Notes: generated by a model from the letters alone, not told the origin. Numbered from the stretch's first letter, positions 1 to 8,893 are shown. The stretch is DNA of 64,000 nt from Paramacrobiotus metropolitanus (GCF_019649055.1 NW_026570279.1:1-64000); one strand, 5' to 3'. Made by a program: numbers and translations.

Positions 1-200
1 CGTGAACTCCACGCCGCGGAACGCCTCGAAGAGGAAATCCAAGGTTATCAGTAGCCTGAAGGGAGTGGATATTGCCACCTATAGAGAAAAGTCGCGTTGG
101 ACCTGGAATTCCAACGCGTCCTGGAATACATAACCAGGATTAGACGGGCCATGCTTCGGTTTATGGATAAGCCGTTGATACGGCCAACGACGCACCATCA

Positions 201-665
201 TTGCGCGCGATTTCCGTAACCGGGTATCATTGGCCTGATCGACGAAGCACGGCGCGTGTTACCCAAACTCCGACCGGGGGCAACCAACACGCGTCGGACA
301 AACGGACTTCTTCATACCGACACGGTCTCCTCAACACGCCAACCGGCAGAAGAATTGAGGATGCGAGTCTTCGAGAATTATGCGGATCTCGGCTGAACGA
401 TTTGCAGCCGGACCAGCACTTTAGTCGACCAGCCAGCGCGTCGGACACAGAAACCGATAGCGACATCGAGTGGCTCGACTTACCAGATCCAACCCCTGTA
501 CCAGGACTTACGGCTCCGCCTGATCACCTGGTCGCGCCAGAACGACAGGTCCACCCGAGGCCAACTTCATTGGCGCCGCCACCAATAGCGGAACGCCTGG
601 AATCGATCATGGGGGCAACGTTACGCGAGGCAGAACGGCCTGCGCGGACGACTTCCCGCTACTAA
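201..665 (+). CDS. Open frame 1 of the GC-rich relay, unknown protein
   Basis: I do not recognise this protein. The frame encodes about 154 residues, hydrophilic and rich in Pro, Ser, Thr and Arg, with an acidic stretch (ASDTETDSDIEWLDLPDP) near the middle and a likely helical end (IAERLESIMGATLREAERPA). No TATA box or clear start context is visible, so the ATG may simply be the first Met after an upstream break. It overlaps a second frame that opens at 524, so coding probably moves to the minus-one frame near 600-650. The bias of the region against stop codons makes any one small frame here weak evidence on its own. Confidence 0.35.
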   Translation: MRAISVTGYHWPDRRSTARVTQTPTGGNQHASDKRTSSYRHGLLNTPTGRRIEDASLRELCGSRLNDLQPDQHFSRPASASDTETDSDIEWLDLPDPTPVPGLTAPPDHLVAPERQVHPRPTSLAPPPIAERLESIMGATLREAERPARTTSRY

Positions 666-1136
666 ACCAGCCGGATGACGACAATCGGCCGGTCCCTCGG
701 ACTTTACGTCAGCAATGGGATGATGAACAGGCAGCAGCGAACCAACGGTTACGCGAAGCTGACACTGGGCATGCAAATGACGGTTGTCCAAGCACTGAGC
801 ATTCGGCACCTTATCAGCGATGCTGGAGATGTCGAACGCCGCATAACCAACCGGATCCAAGAACTCAGCCCGTTCGACCCAGAAGCGGTCAGGCTTAACG
901 GAACAAGCATCAGAGCTTGGCCCAACGGGTGGCTCTTTAAAGGTCTTACTTCTAACCATACGATGCCTACCGGTCCATCGTTAACGGTTATGGACCACAC
1001 CACAAAATGGATCCGAGAATTTATCGAAGATTACTGGAAAGTCCCACGCCCGCCAACGGCGGCACGCTCGAGTGACTTCGATCCAGTAAACGAATGGCGA
1101 CCATCACCGGTGTCTGCGCCAACACCTTTGCCCTGA
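524..1136 (+). CDS. Overlapping open frames 2 of the relay (524-898 and 675-1136), unknown
   Basis: Two frames compete. The frame from 524 to 898 reads DDFPLLNQPDDDNRPVPRTL and ends with a Cys-rich patch containing CWRC and HNQPDP, which could be a zinc-binding knuckle. The frame from 675 to 1136 contains a plausible hydrophobic pattern (TKWIREFIEDYWKVP) near its end. One reading is that translation passes from the first to the second after a one-base slip near 850-900. Neither matches a family I know. The overlap itself, with protein-like character in both frames, is the odd point and could reflect composition bias rather than real dual coding. Confidence 0.3.
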
Positions 1137-1206
1137 CATATGTACCGGCCGCCTCAACATCAGTTGGACAACCACCTTTAGCTAGAATCTGGCCCAGGCC
1201 CTAACG

Positions 1207-1940
1207 GTGCCTGGTCCAACATCTGACCAACCTTATGGACACCGCTGGAACCGCTATAGCGGGCAACAGTACAGAAGTTCAACAGCAGGACGTCGAAATG
1301 GACGTAGCCTGCAGGACAAAACTCTGGAACTCTCGCCAGAGAAGTCGGCCGAAACGGAGCCAACACCAGTCCAACCGGCTGGTGAACCTACAAGTCCAAT
1401 GGCTGTTGATGCGCCAACGGCGTCATCACAGCACCGAAGCCAATTCGACACACAAGTGGCACCCTCGTTGTCCGGCCAATGCCTAGGAAATCGACAGAGG
1501 ACGGCCAGAACCGGCCACTCCCCACAAGTGGCCCACGGTCGCCTAGATTCGAGAAGAAGAAGAGGACTCCTCCGGAAGCGGAAGAGCCTCCTTCACAGCG
1601 GTCACTCCCACCTTGGCGAGTGACCAAGGGAGAACTTGAGCTGAACCGACCACCCAGGTCCACTCCACCAGCGTTGAGTGACCCAGTAAGGGACTCAGAT
1701 ACTTGCCCCACCAGGCCAGGTCGGTCCATACTCAAGCCAAAGAAGGCGGAACCACCGACTTTGGTACTTCGGGGCCTACCTAACCAAGAAGAAGTCGCCG
1801 CCGAAGAACTTTCCTGGCAAGGGACACGTGCTTTCCCCACCGGAAGCACCAAAGATTCCGTCAGGAACGACACAGCCATTGCGGGACGAACCTCCAACGA
1901 GGCATCGTATCCGATTGACTCAAACGGAGTCATGGGATGA
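1207..1940 (+). CDS. Proline/serine-rich open frames 3 of the relay (1207-1623 and 1479-1940)
   Basis: This stretch is low-complexity, proline-rich sequence without a recognisable domain. The first frame has EKSAETEPTPVQPAGEPTSP; the second has RPGRSILKPKKAEPPTLVL. They overlap between 1479 and 1623 in frames that differ by one base, and the second is in turn overlapped from 1828 by the next long frame. The composition resembles a disordered linker in a long protein rather than separate short genes. It has no signal peptide or membrane segment. Confidence 0.35.
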
Positions 1941-3261
1941 CCCGCACAACCGGCTCGTAAGCGAGATCATAGAACTTGATCTTCGCTTAAACCTTACTGA
2001 AGAGGATATGCGCCAGCGACTACGCGCCGGCGATCCAACGCTAACGGACCGTGAGATTGACCGCATTAACCGCGGTTGTCAACAGATGGTCCAAGGACGT
2101 ACAATCCTCATCAGAAAACTGATGGCCATGCGAAGTAAAAGCCAGGCCCTTCGCCAACGCAAGCTGCCTAGCGAAATCATCGAGCATGCCATCTACATCC
2201 GTGGCCCTCACATTTACCCAAGGGCATGGACAGTTGAACCCCGCCCACGACCAGGCCAGCCAGTGGAAGACGAACTTCCACCGGAAGAAGCAGAAAGTGA
2301 GGACGAACGTCCTCAACTGCCAGCGGCCTTCTGGGGCGTCTCCTCCAGCGAGGAGTCGGAGATTGAGGAAGACTTGGACGAAAACGTCCAAAGGGCGTTA
2401 TATGAGACCAGTCAGGTCCGGCTACCTTCAACGAAGGAATCGCCACGCCGAAGTCGATCTCCGTCAAAACGGACTTCTCCTGGACGCGCCACATCAACCC
2501 CGGCGCGAATGCCCAGCATGCCGGCCATCGAACCGGCGCCTGCCAGGTTCACACCGAGCCGGCCAGGCAAGTCCCCGACCAAAGAGAGGATGGACACAAC
2601 ACCTCCCCCAGAGCCAACGATGACCATTACCGTAGAACGAATCGCAGCACCTACGGTGTCTGCAGACTCAACACTCGAACCAGTAACGGTCACGGTAACG
2701 ACCCCTGCACCAGTGGCCGCAAAATCGGCCAGAATGACGGTGCGGATAACTCCGGCTGTCTCGGCCCAACAAGTGGAAGCCGACGCGGCCTTGATGCCCA
2801 TGAGTGCTCTCACTCCTATCGAGCAGAGACACTTATTGATCCATGCTGACCATAATGAACGACGGCAATATCCGTTCCTGCTTGCAAAGAGACAGGAGGC
2901 CAAGGAGCAGAATCGTATGGAAGAATACGACATGATAACCAAAATGCTCCGATCCTTGGTCCTACGGATGATAGATGATTACCGGCGCCGTCGTAACCAG
3001 AAAGCCTTTCCCCCACCGGAGGAAGACTTTAGAATGGCTGAAACCCTGTCGTCAAACGCGCCACCAACCGTGGTACCGCCAAAGACGCAGGCACAACCAC
3101 CAGCGGCCTCAGAGCCAATGGACTTCTCCGTCTGGACCTGTGGCCACAGCCACAGCCAGAACCAGTCCAACCGGAGGAGCCACCGAAGGCCATATCGTCG
3201 GCACAAGAATCGGCAGGCCAAAGTCAGTCCGGAACAGGGCCAACGGCCGCTGCTCCGATAA
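1828..3261 (+). CDS. Long open frame 4 of the relay, helical N-part and Pro/Ser/Thr-rich C-part
   Basis: The protein is unrecognised. The frame spans 477 codons. Residues of about 40-110 look like helices with regular hydrophobic spacing (LVSEIIELDLRLNLTEEDM, ILIRKLMAMRSKSQALRQRK). The middle is acidic (EEAESEDERPQ, SSSEESEIEEDLDEN), then basic and SP/TP-rich (SPRRSRSPSKRTSPGR). A further helical region follows around residues 340-390 (EEYDMITKMLRSLVLRMIDDY). The last 45 or so codons, after about 3120, look worse than the minus-one frame over the same bases, so coding probably shifts there. The length and the amphipathic stretches make chance unlikely. The domain order resembles a nucleic-acid-binding structural protein, which is only an inference. 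Confidence 0.55.
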   Translation: MLSPPEAPKIPSGTTQPLRDEPPTRHRIRLTQTESWDDPHNRLVSEIIELDLRLNLTEEDMRQRLRAGDPTLTDREIDRINRGCQQMVQGRTILIRKLMAMRSKSQALRQRKLPSEIIEHAIYIRGPHIYPRAWTVEPRPRPGQPVEDELPPEEAESEDERPQLPAAFWGVSSSEESEIEEDLDENVQRALYETSQVRLPSTKESPRRSRSPSKRTSPGRATSTPARMPSMPAIEPAPARFTPSRPGKSPTKERMDTTPPPEPTMTITVERIAAPTVSADSTLEPVTVTVTTPAPVAAKSARMTVRITPAVSAQQVEADAALMPMSALTPIEQRHLLIHADHNERRQYPFLLAKRQEAKEQNRMEEYDMITKMLRSLVLRMIDDYRRRRNQKAFPPPEEDFRMAETLSSNAPPTVVPPKTQAQPPAASEPMDFSVWTCGHSHSQNQSNRRSHRRPYRRHKNRQAKVSPEQGQRPLLR

Positions 3262-4768
3262 ACTTGACGAACATGCCCGCCAGCATCGACGATATACCTT
3301 TTGGCCGTCCAGTTACTTTCCTGCAACAGGGACAATGGAGAATTTTGCACTCGGCCTGGGTGTGATTCACTCAGCTAACTCCCAACGGAGTAAGCAGCCG
3401 AGAAAAGCCAAAAATCCAGAGAGGGCCAAACCGGCCTCTCGTCCAACTTCTCCACAACCGAGGGCCAAACCGGCCACTCGTCCAAACTCCCCTCAACCGA
3501 GTGGAAGTCAGGCGACCGTATCACGGCCAACATCTAATCCAGAGGCCGAACGGAACCGCCAGAAGAAACAAGCGGCCAAAGACAAGAAAAGTCAGGAGGC
3601 CAAGATCGCCCAGCTTGAAAAACGGCTGTCAGGCGATGAAGATGTCCAAGTCCTATCGGACAGTATGGACAAGTCACAAGGGCCAGCACAATATCGTCCA
3701 TGGCAGGAAGAGGAATTCGAGCCAGTTCCCGAAGGTGAACCGCCTTCGGAAGAAACAATGCTCCCCGCGCCAGCGGACGACGAAGCTGAGCTCCCGGACC
3801 CTGGACCGGAGGCCACGCACATTGAGATCCCAATGGGTCCATATGTGCGCCAATGGGTGGCAGCGGCCAGGATCATGAGACGTACAACAGGAAGAGACAT
3901 GTACCAATGTCTTGTCCGAGTTCTCCGAGCCAGAATGGCACATGGAGAAGAATTCAGAGGGCTACCGCCAGCGGACCGTGTACTAACGGCACCCTTCATG
4001 CGGCGTGTAGTAACCCTCATTTTGGACATGGGAATTCTGGTCCGCACACACCGTGACTGGACCAGCATGATGGAGCTTCATGTGCCTCATCGGCCAGCAG
4101 GGCTTTCCCGCAGCCGGGATTACCCCTTTCATCAAATATGCAGGACCATCGCTTACCTGCACAACCCAAGAGGCTCCAACTTGGTCGACATAGTCAGGAC
4201 CATTAACGCTCTCTACTACAAAGGAGAGGCGGACCAGGAGAAACTGGAAAAGATCATTCTTGATGAGTTGTTAGCGCTGGTTAAGGATGGAACCCTGGAG
4301 ACGACCAACGCCTACCGGGCGGAACCGATCCGCTTCACTATTCCTGGGTTCATCCCGCAGAAGACCCAACGGTCTCTGTATGTGTCACACGACGTGGGCA
4401 CAAAATGGGATCCGGACAGAAAGAAAGCGGCTGGACCGCCGAAAGACAAGTTGACCGGCAGAGCCAAGGAGGCATACTTGATCTCCCAAGTGGCCAAACT
4501 GCCGGGCCCAAAGAAACTGCCGGTAGAAAACCTCCTCGACCGTCAGTTACAGAGAGAACTAGCTGCACGCCAAGAAGCGGAGGATGAGATGCGCGCAGCC
4601 GGAATTCGGCCTGTGCCCAGGGACACAGTGTCACTGCCTAACGCAGCTGGCCGGTCCAGACCTCCTTCGCCAGCCTTATCGGTCACATCCACAAAGAGCC
4701 GAAAGGCCACGGCTGGCCCAAAGAGAGGAAAAAGATCCCTCACCGCAGCCAAGCGATTCGGACTCTGA
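2975..4768 (+). CDS. Long open frame 6, with two tandem winged-helix (H15-like) domains
   Basis: The open frame is 597 codons, but the convincing part starts near 3360. It opens with KPASRPTSPQPRAKPATRP-type repeats, then a Lys/Glu coiled stretch and an acidic Pro-rich linker. From about 3830 a globular part begins: YVRQWVAAARIM followed by FMRRVVTLILDMGILVRT, and from about 4115 YPFHQICRTIAYL, GSNLVDIVRTINALYY and ELLALVKDGTLETTN. The second unit follows the linker-histone H15 pattern closely (helix 1, a GS at the start of helix 2, then LV-DG-L before the wing). The end is basic (KSRKATAGPKRGKRS). The H15 call is pattern-based; related winged-helix families are possible. The next frame takes over near 4740. 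Confidence 0.55.
   Translation: MITGAVVTRKPFPHRRKTLEWLKPCRQTRHQPWYRQRRRHNHQRPQSQWTSPSGPVATATARTSPTGGATEGHIVGTRIGRPKSVRNRANGRCSDKLDEHARQHRRYTFWPSSYFPATGTMENFALGLGVIHSANSQRSKQPRKAKNPERAKPASRPTSPQPRAKPATRPNSPQPSGSQATVSRPTSNPEAERNRQKKQAAKDKKSQEAKIAQLEKRLSGDEDVQVLSDSMDKSQGPAQYRPWQEEEFEPVPEGEPPSEETMLPAPADDEAELPDPGPEATHIEIPMGPYVRQWVAAARIMRRTTGRDMYQCLVRVLRARMAHGEEFRGLPPADRVLTAPFMRRVVTLILDMGILVRTHRDWTSMMELHVPHRPAGLSRSRDYPFHQICRTIAYLHNPRGSNLVDIVRTINALYYKGEADQEKLEKIILDELLALVKDGTLETTNAYRAEPIRFTIPGFIPQKTQRSLYVSHDVGTKWDPDRKKAAGPPKDKLTGRAKEAYLISQVAKLPGPKKLPVENLLDRQLQRELAARQEAEDEMRAAGIRPVPRDTVSLPNAAGRSRPPSPALSVTSTKSRKATAGPKRGKRSLTAAKRFGL
3123..3362 (+). CDS. Bridging open frame 5 of the relay
   Basis: Between the previous and the next long frames, the third frame is open for about 80 codons and reads more like protein than either neighbour (LWPQPQPEPVQPEEPPKAI, then APINLTNMPASIDDIPFG). 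It stops at a TGA near 3360, where the frame of the next long piece takes over. So coding appears to step minus one near 3120 and minus one again near 3360. I see no X-XXY-YYZ slippery heptamer at the first step and no plausible intron, so one-base deletions are the simplest explanation. Confidence 0.4.
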
Positions 4769-5918
4769 GGACTCCCAACCGGAGGACTCAGAGGACGAGG
4801 AAGAAGAAGAGCCGGACCAGGACCAAACTATGGAGTCCCAAAAGTCCGACTCTGACGACGATGATGACCAAAGCCCTGGTAAACTTACCATGGATCTCCC
4901 ACCGGACCATGACATGGAAACTCCACCCGGTGACGAGAATCAGCCACCTAACGGTGACCAGGACATGGAGGACCAGGGTGGCGCAGAAGGCGCCAACCAG
5001 GAACAAGGCAGCGCAGAGAGCGCTAGCCAAGAAAGTCCAGCCAGCGTGGACAACGCTGAGCCAAGTGGAAGCGCTGCATCGCCCGAACGGGAAAGGATGC
5101 GCGACTCGACCTCACCGGAATCAGATGACGGTGAGATCCCATGGACTTTACCTGACCCGTGCCCGGCCACACCGCGGATTGAATACGTCTCGCCACCGAC
5201 ACCAAAGGTGGCCAGGAAATGGCCCGGCGGAGATCCTTCTAAAAAGCCAAGGATCTCCAATACTGACAAGCGATGGGCATACATTAAGGCGGCCTTAAAG
5301 GCGTTGTCCCAAACGGGTACAACCCTTGCTACAGGGGGCTTGGCCTTCCAACTTATTAAGAAATGGAATGGCCCACCGCTGTCCAAGTCCAAAGTGATGA
5401 AGTACATACAGATGGCCTACAACGAAGTAGCTATATTACGGACCCATCTGCCCAACACGCAGATCTTCTACACTTTCCCACCGGAAAAAGTGGATAAAGC
5501 TCCTCAAGGCTATTGGGAATGGCGTAACGCCGTTCTCACAGTGCTGACCACCACTCAGCACCCATTAGGCCTCACACGAGGCGAAATAGCCAACCAGCTC
5601 CTGGGCCGATACGATCTGAACGTCATCTCGCACCACCCACAACTTATCGATGGGATAGCATACATGCCGAACCAGGGCCGCCCTAGCGGGTTGTACCCTA
5701 TCTGCGAGGACGTCAGATACGTCGTAAGGAAGATGTTAAACGAAGGATGGCTCGAGCAAACTGTTGACGAGCCCGAGGCCCAGCAGCGGTACAGACAACA
5801 TAACGTCCCACCGGATCGTTACGGCCTCGTCCCACTGAATCCGACTCCTTGGCCTCAACCAAGTCCAAGAAGAAGCGGCGTACTCACCATCAGTGACCTA
5901 GGCGTAGAATTCGCATAG
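4584..5918 (+). CDS. Long open frame 7, acidic tract followed by two more winged-helix-like units
   Basis: After about 4740 the frame encodes a very acidic tract (SDSEDSQPEDSEDEEEEEPD), then a Gln/Asn/Pro-rich region with NPPNGDQD-type sequence, and a short basic patch (KWPGGDPSKKPRIS). Two helical units follow: WAYIKAALKALSQTGTTL with KVMKYIQMAYNEVAIL (about 5265-5490), and YWEWRNAVLTVLTTTQHPLG with LTRGEIANQLLGRYDLN and VRYVVRKMLNEGWLEQT (about 5508-5770). Both fit the helix-helix-helix-wing layout of the units in the preceding frame. The frame ends at TAG 5916-5918 and is followed by a non-coding spacer. An acidic tract beside DNA-binding folds suggests a chromatin- or nucleic-acid-packaging role, which is inference only. 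Confidence 0.55.
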   Translation: MRCAQPEFGLCPGTQCHCLTQLAGPDLLRQPYRSHPQRAERPRLAQREEKDPSPQPSDSDSEDSQPEDSEDEEEEEPDQDQTMESQKSDSDDDDDQSPGKLTMDLPPDHDMETPPGDENQPPNGDQDMEDQGGAEGANQEQGSAESASQESPASVDNAEPSGSAASPERERMRDSTSPESDDGEIPWTLPDPCPATPRIEYVSPPTPKVARKWPGGDPSKKPRISNTDKRWAYIKAALKALSQTGTTLATGGLAFQLIKKWNGPPLSKSKVMKYIQMAYNEVAILRTHLPNTQIFYTFPPEKVDKAPQGYWEWRNAVLTVLTTTQHPLGLTRGEIANQLLGRYDLNVISHHPQLIDGIAYMPNQGRPSGLYPICEDVRYVVRKMLNEGWLEQTVDEPEAQQRYRQHNVPPDRYGLVPLNPTPWPQPSPRRSGVLTISDLGVEFA

Positions 5919-6087
5919 GGTCTAGGGGGTGATCCCGAAATAATTCACCGGGCAAGAAAAGCCTAGTTAACAAATCACATGTAAAATCATAGGGACGTAA
6001 AACATAGGGCGTAATTATCATAGGGACCCGTCATAGAAAAGCGGACTTGACCTAATTCTGCAAGTTTCATTTCTGTTACCACAGAGA
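5919..6087 (+). other. Spacer between the two parts of the relay, ending in a splice-acceptor-like sequence
   Basis: The spacer has several ATAGGG words (near 5917, 5988, 6003, 6020). Just before ATG 6088 it has a pyrimidine-rich stretch ending TTACCACAG, which looks like a 3' splice site placed directly at the next open frame. A GT-rich donor-like site lies near 5928. I cannot tell whether it is an intron or an intergenic spacer. Confidence 0.3.
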
Positions 6088-6354
6088 ATGGGACTTACAC
6101 CGCAGCAGAAGTATGAACCGCGATGCTCGGACTGCAGACGCAACAGCGGCGATAGTATGACACATCCTCACCGCCGGGACAATTCCTCACGGGAGTTGTT
6201 CCCCTGCGCATACCACCTGCGGCCGGGCTTCCGCGACGAGAACGAAAGAGCCTACTGCTTCTACCTTGAAGTGGTTAGAGGCAATTTCGACGCATACATA
6301 CATATGACCAGCCGCGATGGAAGCCACCTGATTCCCCTACTGAGGGATCATTAG
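6088..6354 (+). CDS. Small Cys/His protein, possible zinc finger
   Basis: This is a clean 88-codon frame with ATG right after an acceptor-like CACAG. It encodes CSDCRRNSGDSMTHPHRR followed by FPCAYHLRPGF and AYCFYLEVVRGNFDAYIHMT. The CxxC plus downstream Cys and His residues could chelate zinc, as in small viral, retroelement or transcription-factor fingers. No family is recognised. After the stop at 6352-6354 the same frame continues open as an Arg/Ser/Asp-rich stretch to TAG 6559 and then into the next long frame, so the stop might be a mutation in a longer protein. Confidence 0.4.
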   Translation: MGLTPQQKYEPRCSDCRRNSGDSMTHPHRRDNSSRELFPCAYHLRPGFRDENERAYCFYLEVVRGNFDAYIHMTSRDGSHLIPLLRDH

Positions 6355-6597
6355 CAGATAGAGATCTACGATCTCTACATGCAACGTAGTGGCGCCCGAC
6401 AACCTGGCTGGTGCAGTACCGGAACTCCGATTCCTCCACTCAGCCAATCGGCTCGAGAACGGAAGGACGAGCGGGACCGGGAACGTCGATCCCGCAACTC
6501 GGGATCTGACCAGTCCTCAGGGCGTGGCCCAACGGCCGCCCCGAGAAATTACGACCATTAGCGGCCATCATCAGGCTCTCGATCCTACGGACACGAG

Positions 6598-7659
6598 TTG
6601 CCCATATCCATGGAATACAACCAGGGGTTCGAAAAAACGATCCTGGAAAACATCAACAAAGCTATGGTTGACCAGGTGGCCCGACAGCTGATGGAAGGTG
6701 GATTGCTGGATGCCTTAAAAGGCCAATACCAGCCAGCGCGCACCGAACAGCGCATACCACTGGCACCGCTACCGCGGAACCCAGATGACTTACGTCATCA
6801 GATCCAGAGCCGCAACCAGGACCAAAGTGGACGCCAAAGCCGTAGCCAGCCCGAGCGCCAACCGCGCACATCACCCGGGAAACGGAACGAAACTGAGTCC
6901 AGCCTGGTTGTCGCGCAGTCCACCAAGCGACCAGAGCGAAGTGTCAGCTCAGTGGCCCACAACATCAGTATCCAAATACCAATGGAGACTGAGGCCACAT
7001 TGTCAGCGGCGGACCTACCGGTCCAGCCTTCAACATCTGGCAGCACTTCGGACTTTGATCCTTACAAGTATGCTGAGGACCAGGGTATTAACATCCGGCC
7101 ACTTCCCCACCGGGTTGTGACGGATTACATCATGGGTGCCATCCCATACCCCAGGGACAAATGGGCCCAAGTGGACGCCATGGTCCAAAATCTGCAAACC
7201 TTTGTCACCCGGTCCGGCCTCGAAATGGAAATGCAGAGGAAAGAGTGGCCCCGTGACTTTAACATGAAGGACCACATTGAGAACCGGGAAGGCTACCCAA
7301 TGGTCCGTGACAATGCTCTATCGAGCATCACGGACGTGAACTTACTGGGACAGCCCATCACCAGACCGGACTGGAATGACTTGTGCCAATTGCACATTAA
7401 GGACGACCAACTTGACGTCGTCAAATATCTGGCCCAGTTTGTCCTACCGGACGCGAACGCCAGTTTCATCATTGCAGCTTGCAGAGCGGCCATAGAAATC
7501 CCATGCAAGCCAGCCGATCACAAGGACGACCCAGCGACACAAACCTATTCCTATAATGGCACGCTGATACGCATCTTTGCCGCCAGACTTGGCCACCTAC
7601 ACTGCCATTGGGAACTGGAAGTTGCCTACCGGCAAGGGAAAATCGTCCTCGGCTATTGA
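6598..7659 (+). CDS. Long open frame 8, unknown globular protein with disordered N-part
   Basis: The frame is 353 codons. The N-terminus has a helix (TILENINKAMVDQVARQLM), then a Gln/Arg/Ser-rich disordered region. From about residue 150 it is well-folded in character: VVTDYIMGAIPYPRDKWAQV, DAMVQNLQTFVTRSGLEMEM, LDVVKYLAQFVLPDANASF, IIAACRAAIEIPC and LIRIFAARLGHLHCHWELEV. The mostly helical core with few charged clusters would fit a capsid- or nucleoprotein-like structural protein, but I do not recognise it. The final codons (KIVLGY-stop) read better when continued in the minus-one frame (LLTQVALLGNQIHEIEAG), so a one-base loss near 7640 probably ended it early. Confidence 0.55.
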   Translation: MPISMEYNQGFEKTILENINKAMVDQVARQLMEGGLLDALKGQYQPARTEQRIPLAPLPRNPDDLRHQIQSRNQDQSGRQSRSQPERQPRTSPGKRNETESSLVVAQSTKRPERSVSSVAHNISIQIPMETEATLSAADLPVQPSTSGSTSDFDPYKYAEDQGINIRPLPHRVVTDYIMGAIPYPRDKWAQVDAMVQNLQTFVTRSGLEMEMQRKEWPRDFNMKDHIENREGYPMVRDNALSSITDVNLLGQPITRPDWNDLCQLHIKDDQLDVVKYLAQFVLPDANASFIIAACRAAIEIPCKPADHKDDPATQTYSYNGTLIRIFAARLGHLHCHWELEVAYRQGKIVLGY

Positions 7660-8051
7660 CCCAAGTGGCTCTCCTGGGAAACCAGATCCACGAGATTGAA
7701 GCGGGAGAAAAGATCCAAAGCGCCCTGAACATTTACAGGAGTCGTGCTAAAGATTACCGCTATAAACAGCCAACGGACTTCGACGATAATGCGGAAGTGT
7801 TCGTTAATCGAACAGCAACGAGGAAACTTCCAACGAAGTTTCGAACCCAGCGATCCTCAACAGGGTCGTCCGCACACGTCCAAACCCAGGACGTCCAACC
7901 AGACCAAGAAGTCCAGCCGGCCAGCACCTCCAGCCAAAATCAACAAAACCTGACAGAACAGGAATTGGCGGCCATGGAAGAAAGCGTCATCGACCCACTC
8001 AATCCTGGGTTGGGCGATGGCGACCAAGCCGGACAAGGAGGGCAGGGATAG
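7608..8051 (+). CDS. Continuation of open frame 8 in the next frame, C-terminal part
   Basis: From about 7655 this frame reads LLTQVALLGNQIHEIEAGEK, then IQSALNIYRSRAKDYRYKQP and a Gln/Ser/Pro-rich acidic tail that ends EESVIDPLNPGLGDGDQAG-type before a stop at 8049-8051. It looks like the natural C-terminus of the preceding protein. Its first codons over 7608-7650 overlap the previous frame and are probably not used. The Gly/Asp/Gln-rich tail has no known motif. Confidence 0.45.
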   Translation: MGTGSCLPARENRPRLLTQVALLGNQIHEIEAGEKIQSALNIYRSRAKDYRYKQPTDFDDNAEVFVNRTATRKLPTKFRTQRSSTGSSAHVQTQDVQPDQEVQPASTSSQNQQNLTEQELAAMEESVIDPLNPGLGDGDQAGQGGQG

Positions 8052-8139
8052 GCCAATGGCCATTCCTGCATGTTGGCCCTAAACAGGGACCAACATCAGC
8101 TGGACCGGACTTGAACACCATGATGGGTGCAACCTAACG

Positions 8140-8600
8140 GTTGTTACCCTCGCCCAACAAACGTGGCTTACGGCCATGTACCGTCCACCTCAACGGACCT
8201 AAATCCCTGGATCTTAACCGGATTCCCCGGATTGGCTCTGGCTTAGCGGCTGGGACCATGAATTTGGCCTGGCCATCCCAGACCATCCGACGGAGTCCAC
8301 CGGACCGAACTGGCATAACGCCCAGTTCACCGGCATGGAAAGGATCCAGCGCCCAGAAGGCGGCGACGGCCCGCATAGAAGTTGCGACAAGCCGTGGATC
8401 AGCCTGGCCCGCATACAAGTTGCGACAAGCCAAGGCCAAGCCCTGGCCCATAGAAGTTGGACCAGGCCCACTATGCGTCTAACCGACCATATGTGGCTCA
8501 CGAGTCTAGTTGCCATACCAAGTAACTGGGACAAGTGAGTTTGGGAGCCACATAGAAGTTGTGGTACACCCACTTTGCATGCCATGTCCATCATCCTCAC
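8140..8600 (+). repeat. Degenerate tandem repeat with the core CATAGAAGTTG
   Basis: The core 'GGCCCGCATAGAAGTTGCGAC' recurs with changes near 8371, 8406, 8446 and 8545 (CATAGAAGTTG or CATACAAGTTG each time). Long open frames on both strands here, such as the minus-strand one across 8214-8831, are by-products of the repeat and its composition. Confidence 0.6.
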
Positions 8601-8893
8601 CACGGACCGCCCAGAGGCCCATCCAAAAGATGCACTGCCCCGAGGCCAAACGAGGATGCTCCTAGTCAGCAGACCGAGTCCTTTGTGGAAAACGCCTACC
8701 GGCGCCCACAACTTAATTTTTTGGAGTTTGGCCCGGCCAACCTGATGTTTTCGTCGGACGCCACTTAATTTTGTTATGGCCACGGTCTCAGGGAAACCTA
8801 CCTGACTCATCGGACATGGTAGCCAACTCATGGCCCACGGCCAGTGAGACGGACCAACTTTGGCCCGCCATCAACTTTGGACAGTCGAAAAAA

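Noticed and set aside
3110-3380. Programmed minus-one ribosomal frameshifting in the relay
   Set aside because: No slippery heptamer or clear downstream structure is visible, and more than one shift of the same kind would be needed. Single-base loss is simpler.
8214-8831. Minus-strand 205-codon open frame in the GC-rich block
   Set aside because: It runs over the CATAGAAGTTG repeats and has repeat-derived composition (CPMSQ, LVQLLWARAWPWL) without a domain. Similar minus-strand frames at 1388-1933 and 2412-2942 mirror the plus-strand coding.
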